32,987 nt of DNA from Saprospiraceae bacterium (GTDB taxonomy: Bacteria; Bacteroidota; Bacteroidia; Chitinophagales; Saprospiraceae). A model generated the notes under the pieces. The model had not been told where the DNA came from, did no database searches, and was given only the letters and a program-made list of their open reading frames with translations. A program made the position numbers and the translations under genes. The stretch is from NCBI GenBank assembly GCA_016787285.1, contig JAEUUV010000303.1, positions 1 through 32,987 on the forward strand, read 5' to 3'. Positions 14,544 through 22,749 of the stretch are shown here, piece by piece (within the stretch, counting starts at the first letter, position 1; every line of letters starts with the position of its first letter).

Positions 14544-16808
14544 ATGCTTTCCACGTTTCATCTTCACATTGCCGGCCAGGTACAAGGGGTGGGCTTCCGG
14601 CCGTTCATCTGGCGTCTGGCGCGTGTGCATGGTTTGAATGGCTGGGTAAATAACACCACCGACGGGGTGCACGTCGTGTTCAATGCCGAATCGCCGAACG
14701 CGTTCCGACAGGCTATTTTGCAACAGGCGCCAACGCTCGCCCGCATCTCGGAAATCCACTGTGAAACCTGGCCGTTTCAGGAATTTCAGGATTTTCAAAT
14801 TGTGCACAGCGACGCGTCGGCCCAGCCGAATCTACCCCTTACTCCTGACTTCGCCCTGTGCGCCGATTGCCGCCGCGAACTGCACGACCCGAACAACCGC
14901 CGTTTCGGTTATCCGTTCATCACCTGCACCAACTGCGGCCCGCGCTATTCCATCCTGACCGAACTGCCCTATGACCGGGAGCACACGTCTATGGCGCCTT
15001 TTGAGCAGTGCCCGGAGTGCCGTTCCGAATTTGAAAACCCGGAGGATCGCCGCTATTTTTCCCAAACCAACTCCTGCCCGGCCTGCGGCATCAGGCTCGA
15101 ATTTCGGGATGCAATAGGCAGCGTGTGGCCCGATCCGATCGGTACGGCCCTTACCTGGCTGCGCGATGGAAAAATTCTGGCAATCAAAGGCATCGGCGGC
15201 TTCCTCCTTCTTTGCGACGCCACAAACGCCTCCGCTATCCGAACCTTGCGGCACCGAAAGCACCGACCCACCAAGCCCTTCGCCCTTCTGTACCCGAATG
15301 CCGGCATGGCGGCAGCCGATACCGTATTGCTCGACGATGACTTGCACCAACTCGAAAGTCCGGCTGCGCCCATTGTGCTGCTGGAGGTAAACGACGCTCC
15401 GCCATCGGGAATTTGCGTCGCCGAAATTGCCCCCGGGCTGGCGCATATCGGGATCATGCTGCCGTATGTACCCCTGCTGGAGGTGCTGGCGCAGGGCTTT
15501 GGCCTGCCGCTCGTGGCCACGAGCGGCAACCGGAGCGGGTCGCCGATCCAGTTTCAAGACTCCGGCGCACTAACGGATTTGGCGGAAATTGCCGACGCTT
15601 TCCTGCTGCACAACCGGGAAATCGGCATCCCGCAGGATGACAGTGTGGTGCGCACAAGCGCCGCATACCGGCACCGGATCGTCGTGCGTCGCTCCCGCGG
15701 ATTGGCGCCCCCGGCACCGCATTTGCCGGCATGCCGGCAAAATATGCTTGCGCTCGGCGCTTCCATGAAAAGCACCTTTGCCTGGCGCTTTGGCAACAAT
15801 ACTTACCTCAGTCAGTACCTCGGCGATCTGGAAAGTTTTGACACCCAACAAAACTTTGAGCACACGCTGCGCCATTTCCTCAGGCTGTTCCGCGAACAGC
15901 CCGACGGCATCCTGACCGACAAACATCCGGACTATTTTTCCACTCGCCTGGGGATGCGTCTGGCTGAAGAATGGCAAGTGGCGGTAACCGCAGTGCAGCA
16001 CCACCACGCGCACTTTGCCGCCGTACTGGCCGAAAACAGGTTGCTCGACCACCCCGAACCGGTACTCGGCGTAATCTGGGACGGCACCGGCCTGGGCGAC
16101 GACGGCCAAATCTGGGGCGGCGAATTTTTCCGCCGGCATGCCGGAAATACGGAACGAGTCGGGCATATAGATTACTTCGACCTGATTGCCGGCGATAAAA
16201 TGGCTCGCGAGCCGCGGCTGTCCGCACTCAGCCTCGCGAATCACGGGAGTATGGACCCGAATGTGCTGAAAAGCAGGTTTTCGGCGGTGGAATGGGGCCT
16301 GTACCAGCGCCTGCTCGAAAACGGCGCACCAGTGCAATGTTCCTCCATGGGCCGCGTCTTCGACGGTGTGGCGGCGCTGCTCGGTCTTGCCGACAAAGTC
16401 AGTTACGAAGGCGAGGCGGCCATGCTCCTGGAGGCCGCTGCATACCGGCACTTCCGGCAGCACGGCCTGCGATCGGCGCCCGCCCTGCTTGCCGTCGAAT
16501 GGGCACAGGGGGGGGCGGTTCCGGTACGCGAAATCGTAGCGGACACTTATGCAAAATTTCAGAAGACCCAATCGGTCGGCTATGCCGCTGCGTATTTTCA
16601 CAGCCAACTCATTGCCCTGATTGCGGTTGCGGCCCGGCGCTATGGGTGCCCCTGCATTGCGTTCAGCGGCGGCGTCTGGCAAAATGCCCTGCTCACCGAT
16701 CTGGCACTGGAATTTCTTCGCCCCGAGTTCGCCTTGTATTTCCATCTGGAAATACCCCCCAACGACGAGGGCGTTGCGTTCGGGCAGTTGGCCATGTGCA
16801 GTTCGTGA
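14544..16808 (+). CDS. hypF: Carbamoyltransferase HypF (hydrogenase maturation)
   Basis: A 754-residue protein with the full HypF layout. Residues 1-90 are the acylphosphatase domain (HIAGQVQGVGFRPFIWRLA). Two zinc-finger-like units follow (CADC...CTNC and CPEC...CPAC, about 108-185). Residues about 200-385 are the YrdC-like domain (KGIGGFLLLCDA, KHRPTKPFALL). The rest is the Kae1-like domain with the metal-binding VQHHHAHFAAVLAEN and the VIWDGTGLGDDG segment. HypF makes carbamoyl-AMP from carbamoyl phosphate and ATP and hands the group to HypE for the cyanide ligands of [NiFe]-hydrogenase. No hypA-E or hydrogenase gene is in the window, so those must lie elsewhere or the gene is isolated. 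A G8 run at 16508-16515 is in frame and intact. Confidence 0.95.
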   Translation: MLSTFHLHIAGQVQGVGFRPFIWRLARVHGLNGWVNNTTDGVHVVFNAESPNAFRQAILQQAPTLARISEIHCETWPFQEFQDFQIVHSDASAQPNLPLTPDFALCADCRRELHDPNNRRFGYPFITCTNCGPRYSILTELPYDREHTSMAPFEQCPECRSEFENPEDRRYFSQTNSCPACGIRLEFRDAIGSVWPDPIGTALTWLRDGKILAIKGIGGFLLLCDATNASAIRTLRHRKHRPTKPFALLYPNAGMAAADTVLLDDDLHQLESPAAPIVLLEVNDAPPSGICVAEIAPGLAHIGIMLPYVPLLEVLAQGFGLPLVATSGNRSGSPIQFQDSGALTDLAEIADAFLLHNREIGIPQDDSVVRTSAAYRHRIVVRRSRGLAPPAPHLPACRQNMLALGASMKSTFAWRFGNNTYLSQYLGDLESFDTQQNFEHTLRHFLRLFREQPDGILTDKHPDYFSTRLGMRLAEEWQVAVTAVQHHHAHFAAVLAENRLLDHPEPVLGVIWDGTGLGDDGQIWGGEFFRRHAGNTERVGHIDYFDLIAGDKMAREPRLSALSLANHGSMDPNVLKSRFSAVEWGLYQRLLENGAPVQCSSMGRVFDGVAALLGLADKVSYEGEAAMLLEAAAYRHFRQHGLRSAPALLAVEWAQGGAVPVREIVADTYAKFQKTQSVGYAAAYFHSQLIALIAVAARRYGCPCIAFSGGVWQNALLTDLALEFLRPEFALYFHLEIPPNDEGVAFGQLAMCSS

Positions 16809-16853
16809 CAATGCCCGGCAAGAAAATCTGCAATACGCTCTGAATCATTCGTG

Positions 16854-16861
16854 TAGATTTG
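16854..16861 (+). promoter_or_regulatory. -7 element before hybrid two-component regulator
   Basis: TAGATTTG matches TAnnTTTG exactly and ends 21 bases before the ATG at 16883. A clear -33 box was not seen. Confidence 0.4.
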
Positions 16862-16882
16862 CCGCCCGTTTTTTGAATAATC

Positions 16883-19800
16883 ATGCGCTTCCTCACGCTC
16901 GCCTTGTTACATCTGTTTTTGTTGGTTGGCACGCACCTGCCGGCACAACGCACAGACTACGAATCCCTTACCATCGAACACGGCTTGTCGCAGGGGATGA
17001 TTTTCGATGTCCTGCAAACCCGAAGCGGGTTCCTGTGGGTAGCGACCAAGCAAGGCCTGAACCGCTACGACGGCTACAACTTCAAGTGCTACGCCCACAA
17101 TCCGTTCGATCCCTATTCGCTGGCTGAAAATACCGTGACGGCCTTGTTCGAAGACAGCCGGGGCCGGCTCTGGGTAGGTACCGAAAACAAAGGACTGGAC
17201 CTGTTCGACCGGCACAGCGGCCGCTTTTATCACTTCCCGCTTCGCTTCAACCGCAATACCAAGTCGGCCTCCTTCGAGGTGGTGGCAATCCGGGAGGCAG
17301 CCGACGGCTCCATGTTCGTCATCCAGCGCGAAAACGGCCTGATACACCTCGACATTCCGGCAGCCTGGAATCGCCAATTGCCTGAACAAGCCGACCTCGG
17401 TGCGCTAACCAAAGTGACCTTGTTCCCAATCGAGCAGTTCAGACTTCCGGGCGACGACGACGAAACCACCCTTGTAGCGATTGAAACAGGCGCCGACGAA
17501 TCGGTCTTTGTGTATTCCGACAAACGCCTCTACCGCGTGGAAACTGCCAGGGGGTTTGTACGACCCGAAACACCTGCACCGGGCAATTTCCGGGAAGTTT
17601 GGGGAGCCGTTCCGCGCAGCCTCGTGCATTTTCAACACGGTATCCTTCAGCCCGGGCGGGTACCGCAGGCCAATGTCTCGTTGGCCAAACCGGCTGCCGG
17701 CGGCGGGTTTTGGCTGGCCGTCAACCGGCGCTTGTGGCATGTCGCTCCCGGGCATACCCCCGACTTTTCAACACCGGACTGGGAGGTGGATGCCGACATT
17801 TCGGCTGTCGAAACCGACCGGAACGGCAACATCTGGATCGGCACACAGGGGTATGGGCTGCGCAAAATAAACCCCAGGAAACAACTTTTTCACAAGGGAG
17901 CAGGCGGCCTGAGCATCTGGGGGGTATGGCGCGATTTCCGCGGCAGGTACTACTGCAAAGTAGTGAACAGGGTGTACCCCTACGACCCGGCCACCGGAAC
18001 GGCAGGGGCACAACCCGCATTCCCCAAGGGGCCGGATCGAATACTGGACATGTGCCTGGACGCTTCCGGCGCCTACTTGCTGCTGGGGCGGGGCGAACAG
18101 GAATACGGTACCGCCGTGCTGCAACGCTACACGCCCGAAACCGGCCAAACCGAAACCTGGCCCTTCCCCTTCGACAGCGTCCGGCCCGGCCAACACCACC
18201 TGGCCCCAGGTAGCGGGCAATGGTTCAAACCGTACCTCTACGCCCGGCTTTTGCAGACCCGAAACGGCGCCCTGTGGGCAACCAGCCTCAACTGCCAACT
18301 CGTGCGATTTACACCCGCGACGACGCAATTCGAATTGGCAGACTACGCCCATCTCTTCGGCGACCAGGCCGGCACCGTGCGCGCTTTCGCCTGCGCAGAA
18401 GACGGTGCGGGCCACATCTGGGTGGGCACACAACTCGGGCTGGTGCAATGCCGACCGGACGGCAAGGACTTTAAGTTTCAACTTTTTCAAGTCAATCCGG
18501 CGCGCCCGGACGGGCTGAACAACAACTCCATCGCCTGCCTGCTGCCCGACCCTTCCGACCCCGCCGGAATTCTCTGGATCGGCACCAAAGGCGGCGGCAT
18601 CAACCGGCTCGACCTGCGCACCGGCGTCATGCAGCACCTCACAACCAACGAAAACCTGCCCGACGACGTCGTGTACGGAATCCTGCCCGGCGCTCCGAAC
18701 GAATTGTGGTGCAGCACCAACCGGGGCCTGGCCCGGCTGAAACTGGATAAAAACAGGCAGGTACTGTCCGTCGCAACGTTCACTGCAGCCCAGGGTTTGC
18801 AGGACAACGAATTCAATACCCAGGCTTTTTTCAAAGCGCCCAACGGCGAACTGCTGTTTGGCGGCGTGAACGGGTTGAACCACTTTTTCCCCACCGAAGT
18901 GCAGCCCGACACCGCGTCGCCGCCGGTATTCATCGTGGGGCTTCGAATCAACCACAAGCGCGCCGCGTTCGGAAACCCCGACTGCCCACTCGGCCAACCG
19001 CTTGAGTTTTTGAAATCCCTTGAATTGAGCCACGAACAAAATAACCTGTCCTTTGAGTTTGCAGCGCTCGACTTCACCGACCCCTCCAAAAACCGCTACC
19101 GGTATCGGCTCGTCGGCGCCGATCCCGACTGGGTGGAAGTCGGCACCCATCGGTTTGCGCACTTCACCCACCTGACGCCGGGGAAGTACACCCTGCTGGT
19201 TCAGGGAAATAACGGAGAGGGCGCCTGGAAAAACGCCGGCAACCCGATTTTCATCACCATTCTTCCGCCCTGGTGGAGTTCCGGCATCGCGTACTTGCTC
19301 TATGCGCTGTTGCTGATCGCCGGCGGTTGGCAGGCCTACCGGTTCCAATTGCGCCGTGTGCAGATACGCGAGCAACTTGCTTTTGAACACCGGGAAACGA
19401 CCCGGGTGAAGGCGCTCGAACAGATGAAAACCAATTTTTTCAGCAACGTCACGCACGAATTCCGCACTCCGCTCACCCTGATTCTCGAACCCGCCCGGCG
19501 CATCCTCGCCCACTCCGGCGAGCCGGAAACCCGCGAAAACGCCCGGCACATCGAAGCCAACAGCAACCGCCTGCTGCACCTCGTGAACCAGTTGCTCGAT
19601 ATGGCCAAATTGGAAAGCGGACACATGGGACTCGACCTGCGCCACGGTGACCTGCACCTGACGATCCGGGATGTGTTCGAACGATTTTTGCCGCTGGCAG
19701 AGAAACTCGGCGTCAAACTTAGGCTACAGGCCGGACGGCAGTTGCCGCTCTTCGATTTTGATGCGCAAAAAGTGGAACTGGTGTTAACCAACCTGATTTC

Positions 19801-20983
19801 CAACGCCTTGAAATTTACGCCCGAGGGCGGAACGGTTGTCGTCAACGTCGGCGGGGTTTCAAAAAACGTCGGCGGGGTTTCAAACCCCGCCGACGTTAAC
19901 CACGTGGACATCCGGGTAACCGACACCGGAATCGGCATACCGGCAGAGGCGCTGCCCAAAATCTTCGACCGCTTTTATCAGGTGGAAAACGGGCAGGCAC
20001 GGGCCGGCGGCGGCACCGGCATCGGTCTGGCCCTCAGCAAAGAACTGGCCGAACGCATGGGAGGCAGCCTGCGCGCAGAGAGCATGCCGGGGCAGGGCGC
20101 AGCGTTTTTTTTCCAACTGCCGGTACGGAACACCGCGGGCACGCCGCTGCTGGAATACCCCGACGGCGAACCGGGAACGGCAGTGTTTTCCGGTAGTATC
20201 GGAGCTGACATGCCGACGGACTCCGAACGCCCGCTCGCGCTGCTCATAGAGGACAATGCCGAACTCCGTGGATTCATGCTCAAGTGCATTGCCGGGCAAT
20301 GGCAGGTTGCCGAAGCCTCCGACGGGGAAGAAGGCCTGGCCAAAGCCAAAACGTTGCTGCCCGACATTGTCATTTCCGACCTGATGATGCCGCGCAAGGA
20401 CGGTTATGCCGTGTGCCGGGAACTCCGCGACGACGAACTCACGGCGCACATTCCGGTCATTCTGCTCACTGCCCGTTCCACGCCGGAAGCCAAAATCAAG
20501 GGCCTTCAAACCGGCGCCGACGACTACCTGACCAAACCGTTCAACGCCGACGAACTGCTGGCCCGGATGCACAACCTCGTGGAGCAACGCCGCCGCCTGC
20601 GCCTGCGCTACAGCGGAACCACTGCGACGAATGGCGCCGCCGAATCCGACGGCGACGGCCTTACATCCCCCGACCGCGATTTCCTGCGCCGTTTCACGGC
20701 AATCGTGGAGCAAAACCTTGCCGACGAAACCATCGGAGTGGAAGAACTGGCTCGGAAAATGTGTATCAGCCGGGTTCAACTGCACCGTAAACTGAAAGCC
20801 GTCACAGGCCGGAATGTCACCGATTTTGTGCGCGACTACCGCCTCGAACGCGCAATGGCCATGCTGCGCAACCGCGAAGGCCTGGTGTACGAGATAGCCG
20901 CGCAGGTTGGTTTCGGCAGCGAAAAATACTTTTCCCGGGCCTTCAAGGAAAAATTCGGCGTATCGCCCAGCCAAGTGGCGTAA
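16883..20983 (+). CDS. Hybrid two-component system regulator (propeller-Y_Y_Y-kinase-receiver-AraC)
   Basis: A 1366-residue one-protein signalling system. Order: signal peptide (1-22); periplasmic two-component propeller repeats (about 25-690, recurring GxLWVGT..GLxxxD units); Y_Y_Y domain (about 715-790); membrane segment (about 798-818); HisKA with His858 in NVTHEFRTPLTL; HATPase with NLISNALKF, DTGIGIP and GGTGIGLALS; receiver with Asp1166 in VISDLMMPRKDG; and a C-terminal AraC-type helix-turn-helix (about 1262-1366). Such proteins sense a ligand, often an oligosaccharide, in the periplasm and switch on nearby genes. No SusC/SusD pair is present; instead secreted propeller proteins follow. 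An insertion of about 18 residues (NVGGVSKNVGGVSNPADVN, about 988-1006) in the ATPase domain is encoded by a palindromic repeat. All catalytic residues remain. Confidence 0.95.
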   Translation: MRFLTLALLHLFLLVGTHLPAQRTDYESLTIEHGLSQGMIFDVLQTRSGFLWVATKQGLNRYDGYNFKCYAHNPFDPYSLAENTVTALFEDSRGRLWVGTENKGLDLFDRHSGRFYHFPLRFNRNTKSASFEVVAIREAADGSMFVIQRENGLIHLDIPAAWNRQLPEQADLGALTKVTLFPIEQFRLPGDDDETTLVAIETGADESVFVYSDKRLYRVETARGFVRPETPAPGNFREVWGAVPRSLVHFQHGILQPGRVPQANVSLAKPAAGGGFWLAVNRRLWHVAPGHTPDFSTPDWEVDADISAVETDRNGNIWIGTQGYGLRKINPRKQLFHKGAGGLSIWGVWRDFRGRYYCKVVNRVYPYDPATGTAGAQPAFPKGPDRILDMCLDASGAYLLLGRGEQEYGTAVLQRYTPETGQTETWPFPFDSVRPGQHHLAPGSGQWFKPYLYARLLQTRNGALWATSLNCQLVRFTPATTQFELADYAHLFGDQAGTVRAFACAEDGAGHIWVGTQLGLVQCRPDGKDFKFQLFQVNPARPDGLNNNSIACLLPDPSDPAGILWIGTKGGGINRLDLRTGVMQHLTTNENLPDDVVYGILPGAPNELWCSTNRGLARLKLDKNRQVLSVATFTAAQGLQDNEFNTQAFFKAPNGELLFGGVNGLNHFFPTEVQPDTASPPVFIVGLRINHKRAAFGNPDCPLGQPLEFLKSLELSHEQNNLSFEFAALDFTDPSKNRYRYRLVGADPDWVEVGTHRFAHFTHLTPGKYTLLVQGNNGEGAWKNAGNPIFITILPPWWSSGIAYLLYALLLIAGGWQAYRFQLRRVQIREQLAFEHRETTRVKALEQMKTNFFSNVTHEFRTPLTLILEPARRILAHSGEPETRENARHIEANSNRLLHLVNQLLDMAKLESGHMGLDLRHGDLHLTIRDVFERFLPLAEKLGVKLRLQAGRQLPLFDFDAQKVELVLTNLISNALKFTPEGGTVVVNVGGVSKNVGGVSNPADVNHVDIRVTDTGIGIPAEALPKIFDRFYQVENGQARAGGGTGIGLALSKELAERMGGSLRAESMPGQGAAFFFQLPVRNTAGTPLLEYPDGEPGTAVFSGSIGADMPTDSERPLALLIEDNAELRGFMLKCIAGQWQVAEASDGEEGLAKAKTLLPDIVISDLMMPRKDGYAVCRELRDDELTAHIPVILLTARSTPEAKIKGLQTGADDYLTKPFNADELLARMHNLVEQRRRLRLRYSGTTATNGAAESDGDGLTSPDRDFLRRFTAIVEQNLADETIGVEELARKMCISRVQLHRKLKAVTGRNVTDFVRDYRLERAMAMLRNREGLVYEIAAQVGFGSEKYFSRAFKEKFGVSPSQVA
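19844..19897. repeat. Palindromic repeat inserted in frame within the kinase gene
   Basis: A 20-base unit beginning AACGTCGGCGGGG is repeated directly at 19844 and 19865 (21-base period). The second copy is also the left half of a 33-base near-perfect palindrome (19865-19897) with only the central base unpaired. It encodes NVGGVSK twice and then NPADVN. It falls in the loop between two strands of the ATPase domain, where an insertion would be tolerated. It looks like a REP/MITE-type element that entered the coding region. Confidence 0.8.
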
Positions 20984-21070
20984 CCACAGGACACCTGTAT
21001 GTAACCACAGCGTACCTTTCCTCAAAATGTAACGTCAGCGAACCTGAATGTAACCGCAGGGCACCCCGAT
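20980..21070. repeat. Four imperfect direct repeats with mostly 21-base spacing
   Basis: Units start at 20980, 21001, 21029 and 21050, each opening GTAAC followed by CAG at positions 8-10 and an ACC near positions 14-16. Three are 21 bases long and one is 28. The first overlaps the stop codon of the hybrid regulator; the last ends 28 bases before the next gene. AraC-family domains bind direct repeats about two helical turns apart, so this may be the operator of the regulator encoded just upstream. The repeats are seen; the role is inferred. Confidence 0.6.
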
Positions 21071-21086
21071 CTGCGCACCGGCCCGG

Positions 21087-21094
21087 CACTTTTG
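21087..21094 (+). promoter_or_regulatory. -7-like element four bases before secreted protein start
   Basis: CACTTTTG has one mismatch to TAnnTTTG and ends four bases before the ATG at 21099, the same spacing as at the kinase gene start at 4175. It lies 16 bases after the direct-repeat array. Confidence 0.3.
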
Positions 21095-21098
21095 CCCC

Positions 21099-22697
21099 AT
21101 GATTACGCGGCTCACCTACCTCTGCTTTGTATTTCTGCTGTCCATTGCCCAGGTTCGGGCGCAAGGTCAGTTCAAACTCCGCTTCGACACGGTTTCCATT
21201 CCCGGTCTGCCCGGCCTGCATTCATTTGCCGCAGGCAAACACGCCGGCAAATGGGTACTAATCGGCGGCAGGCAAGACGGGATGCACCCCAAGTTTGGCG
21301 GCTTCGGAACCTCCGGCGCCAACCAGCACATCCGGGTGGTGGACCCGCTCGGTGGTCAGACCTGGGAGCGTCCGCTGAACGAACTGCCCGACTCCTTGCA
21401 GGAGCAACTCCGCAGCGCCAACATGGAGTTTGTGCAACACGGCGAAACGCTGCTCTTCGCCGGCGGCTACGGTCGAAGCGAACTCGCTCAAAACCACATC
21501 ACCTACCCATACCTGACCCTGATCAACCTGCCGGGCCTGATCCAGGCTGTGGTAGAAAACAACCCGCTGCTGCCGCACTTTCAGCAAATACGCGATACGT
21601 TTTTTGCCGTAACCGGCGGCCAGTTGCAGGTTTTGGCCGACACGTTTTACCTCGTGGGCGGCCACCGTTTCGACGGTATTTATTCCGCGAACTCCGACAA
21701 CCCGACCCAGCGCTACACCGATGCCATCCGAAAATTCACCCTCGACGGCGGGCAGGTGACACACCAAAGCAGCGTGTCGGACGAGTTCAACCTGCACCGG
21801 CGCGACTACAACCTGACGCCGACCATTTTCGCCGACGGCACTCCGGGGCTGACGGCGTTCTCCGGGGTGTTTCAGCCGGGGCTGGCGCTGGCGCCGTTTG
21901 TGAACATCGTGGAAATACACCCCACATCGGGGCACGCCCCGGTGAACGGGTTCAGCCAGTTGCTGGCTAATTACCACTGCGCCAGAGTGCCGCTGTACGC
22001 CACGGCATCCAACACCATGCACACCCTGTTTTTCGGCGGTATCAGCCAGTATTGGCTCGACGAGCAGGGCGTGTTGCAAAAAGACGGGCGGCTGCCGTTC
22101 GTAAAAACCGTCAGCCGCGTCAGCCGCCTGGCCGACGGCACCTACGAGGAGATCGCTTTCGATACGGAATTGCCCTGGTTCACCGGCACCGGCGCCGAAT
22201 TTGTGCCGGCGGACGGCACGCCCATGCTGCCGCACGACATCGTGGACTACGACGCCCTGGCCGACGGCAGCCACCTGCTGGGATACATTGTGGGCGGCAT
22301 CGTGACGCCGGGCAGCCAACGCAACCCCTTCGTGGCCAACACAGTGGGCATCACCTCGGCCGGCCCGCAACTCATCAAGGTTTTTCTGGAAAAAAATACC
22401 GTGAGCACCCGGCCGGAAAAACTGCTGAACGGGCGCTTCGACTTCGGTCTGAAGATATCGCCCAATCCTGCCCGCGACCACTGGCGTCTGCACCTGAACC
22501 TGCCGAAAACCGGCCGGCTCCGATGCTTCCTGCAGGACGCACAGGGCCGGATCGTACACCGCACCGACTGGGGCGAGCAGCCCGAAGGTGCCCGCGAATT
22601 CAGCCTGCCGGCCACCGGCTTGCCCGCAGGCGTATACCGGCTGACGATCAATCTCGACGGAGTTTACATCGAAACCAAAAGCGTAGCCAAACAATGA
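21099..22697 (+). CDS. Secreted kelch-like propeller protein with T9SS sorting domain
   Basis: A 532-residue protein with a signal peptide (1-21, ending QVRAQ). The main part (about 25-420) contains recurring W/Y-VLIGGRQDG, ETLLFAGGYG, DTFYLVGGHRFDG and TLFFGGISQYW segments, the blades of a kelch-like beta-propeller. Residues about 450-532 are a type A T9SS C-terminal domain: ISPNPARDHWRLHLNL, CFLQDAQGRIVHR, then LPAGVYRLTINLDG. The protein is therefore exported through the outer membrane and either released or attached to the cell surface. It is the first gene after the hybrid regulator, separated by the direct-repeat array, and is a likely regulatory target. Ligand unknown. Confidence 0.85.
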   Translation: MITRLTYLCFVFLLSIAQVRAQGQFKLRFDTVSIPGLPGLHSFAAGKHAGKWVLIGGRQDGMHPKFGGFGTSGANQHIRVVDPLGGQTWERPLNELPDSLQEQLRSANMEFVQHGETLLFAGGYGRSELAQNHITYPYLTLINLPGLIQAVVENNPLLPHFQQIRDTFFAVTGGQLQVLADTFYLVGGHRFDGIYSANSDNPTQRYTDAIRKFTLDGGQVTHQSSVSDEFNLHRRDYNLTPTIFADGTPGLTAFSGVFQPGLALAPFVNIVEIHPTSGHAPVNGFSQLLANYHCARVPLYATASNTMHTLFFGGISQYWLDEQGVLQKDGRLPFVKTVSRVSRLADGTYEEIAFDTELPWFTGTGAEFVPADGTPMLPHDIVDYDALADGSHLLGYIVGGIVTPGSQRNPFVANTVGITSAGPQLIKVFLEKNTVSTRPEKLLNGRFDFGLKISPNPARDHWRLHLNLPKTGRLRCFLQDAQGRIVHRTDWGEQPEGAREFSLPATGLPAGVYRLTINLDGVYIETKSVAKQ

Positions 22698-22749
22698 CCC
22701 AAAGCAAACATCTCTCGCTATTCACTCACTTCTGAAACAATAGTTTACA

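Noticed and set aside
16508..16515. G8 run in hypF as a phase-variation site
   Set aside because: Shorter than typical variable tracts, in frame, and slippage would destroy a conserved enzyme; little support.
17768..19657. Long open frame (629 codons) on the minus strand inside the hybrid regulator gene
   Set aside because: It lies opposite a gene with clear domains and high G+C third positions; its translation has no recognisable motif.
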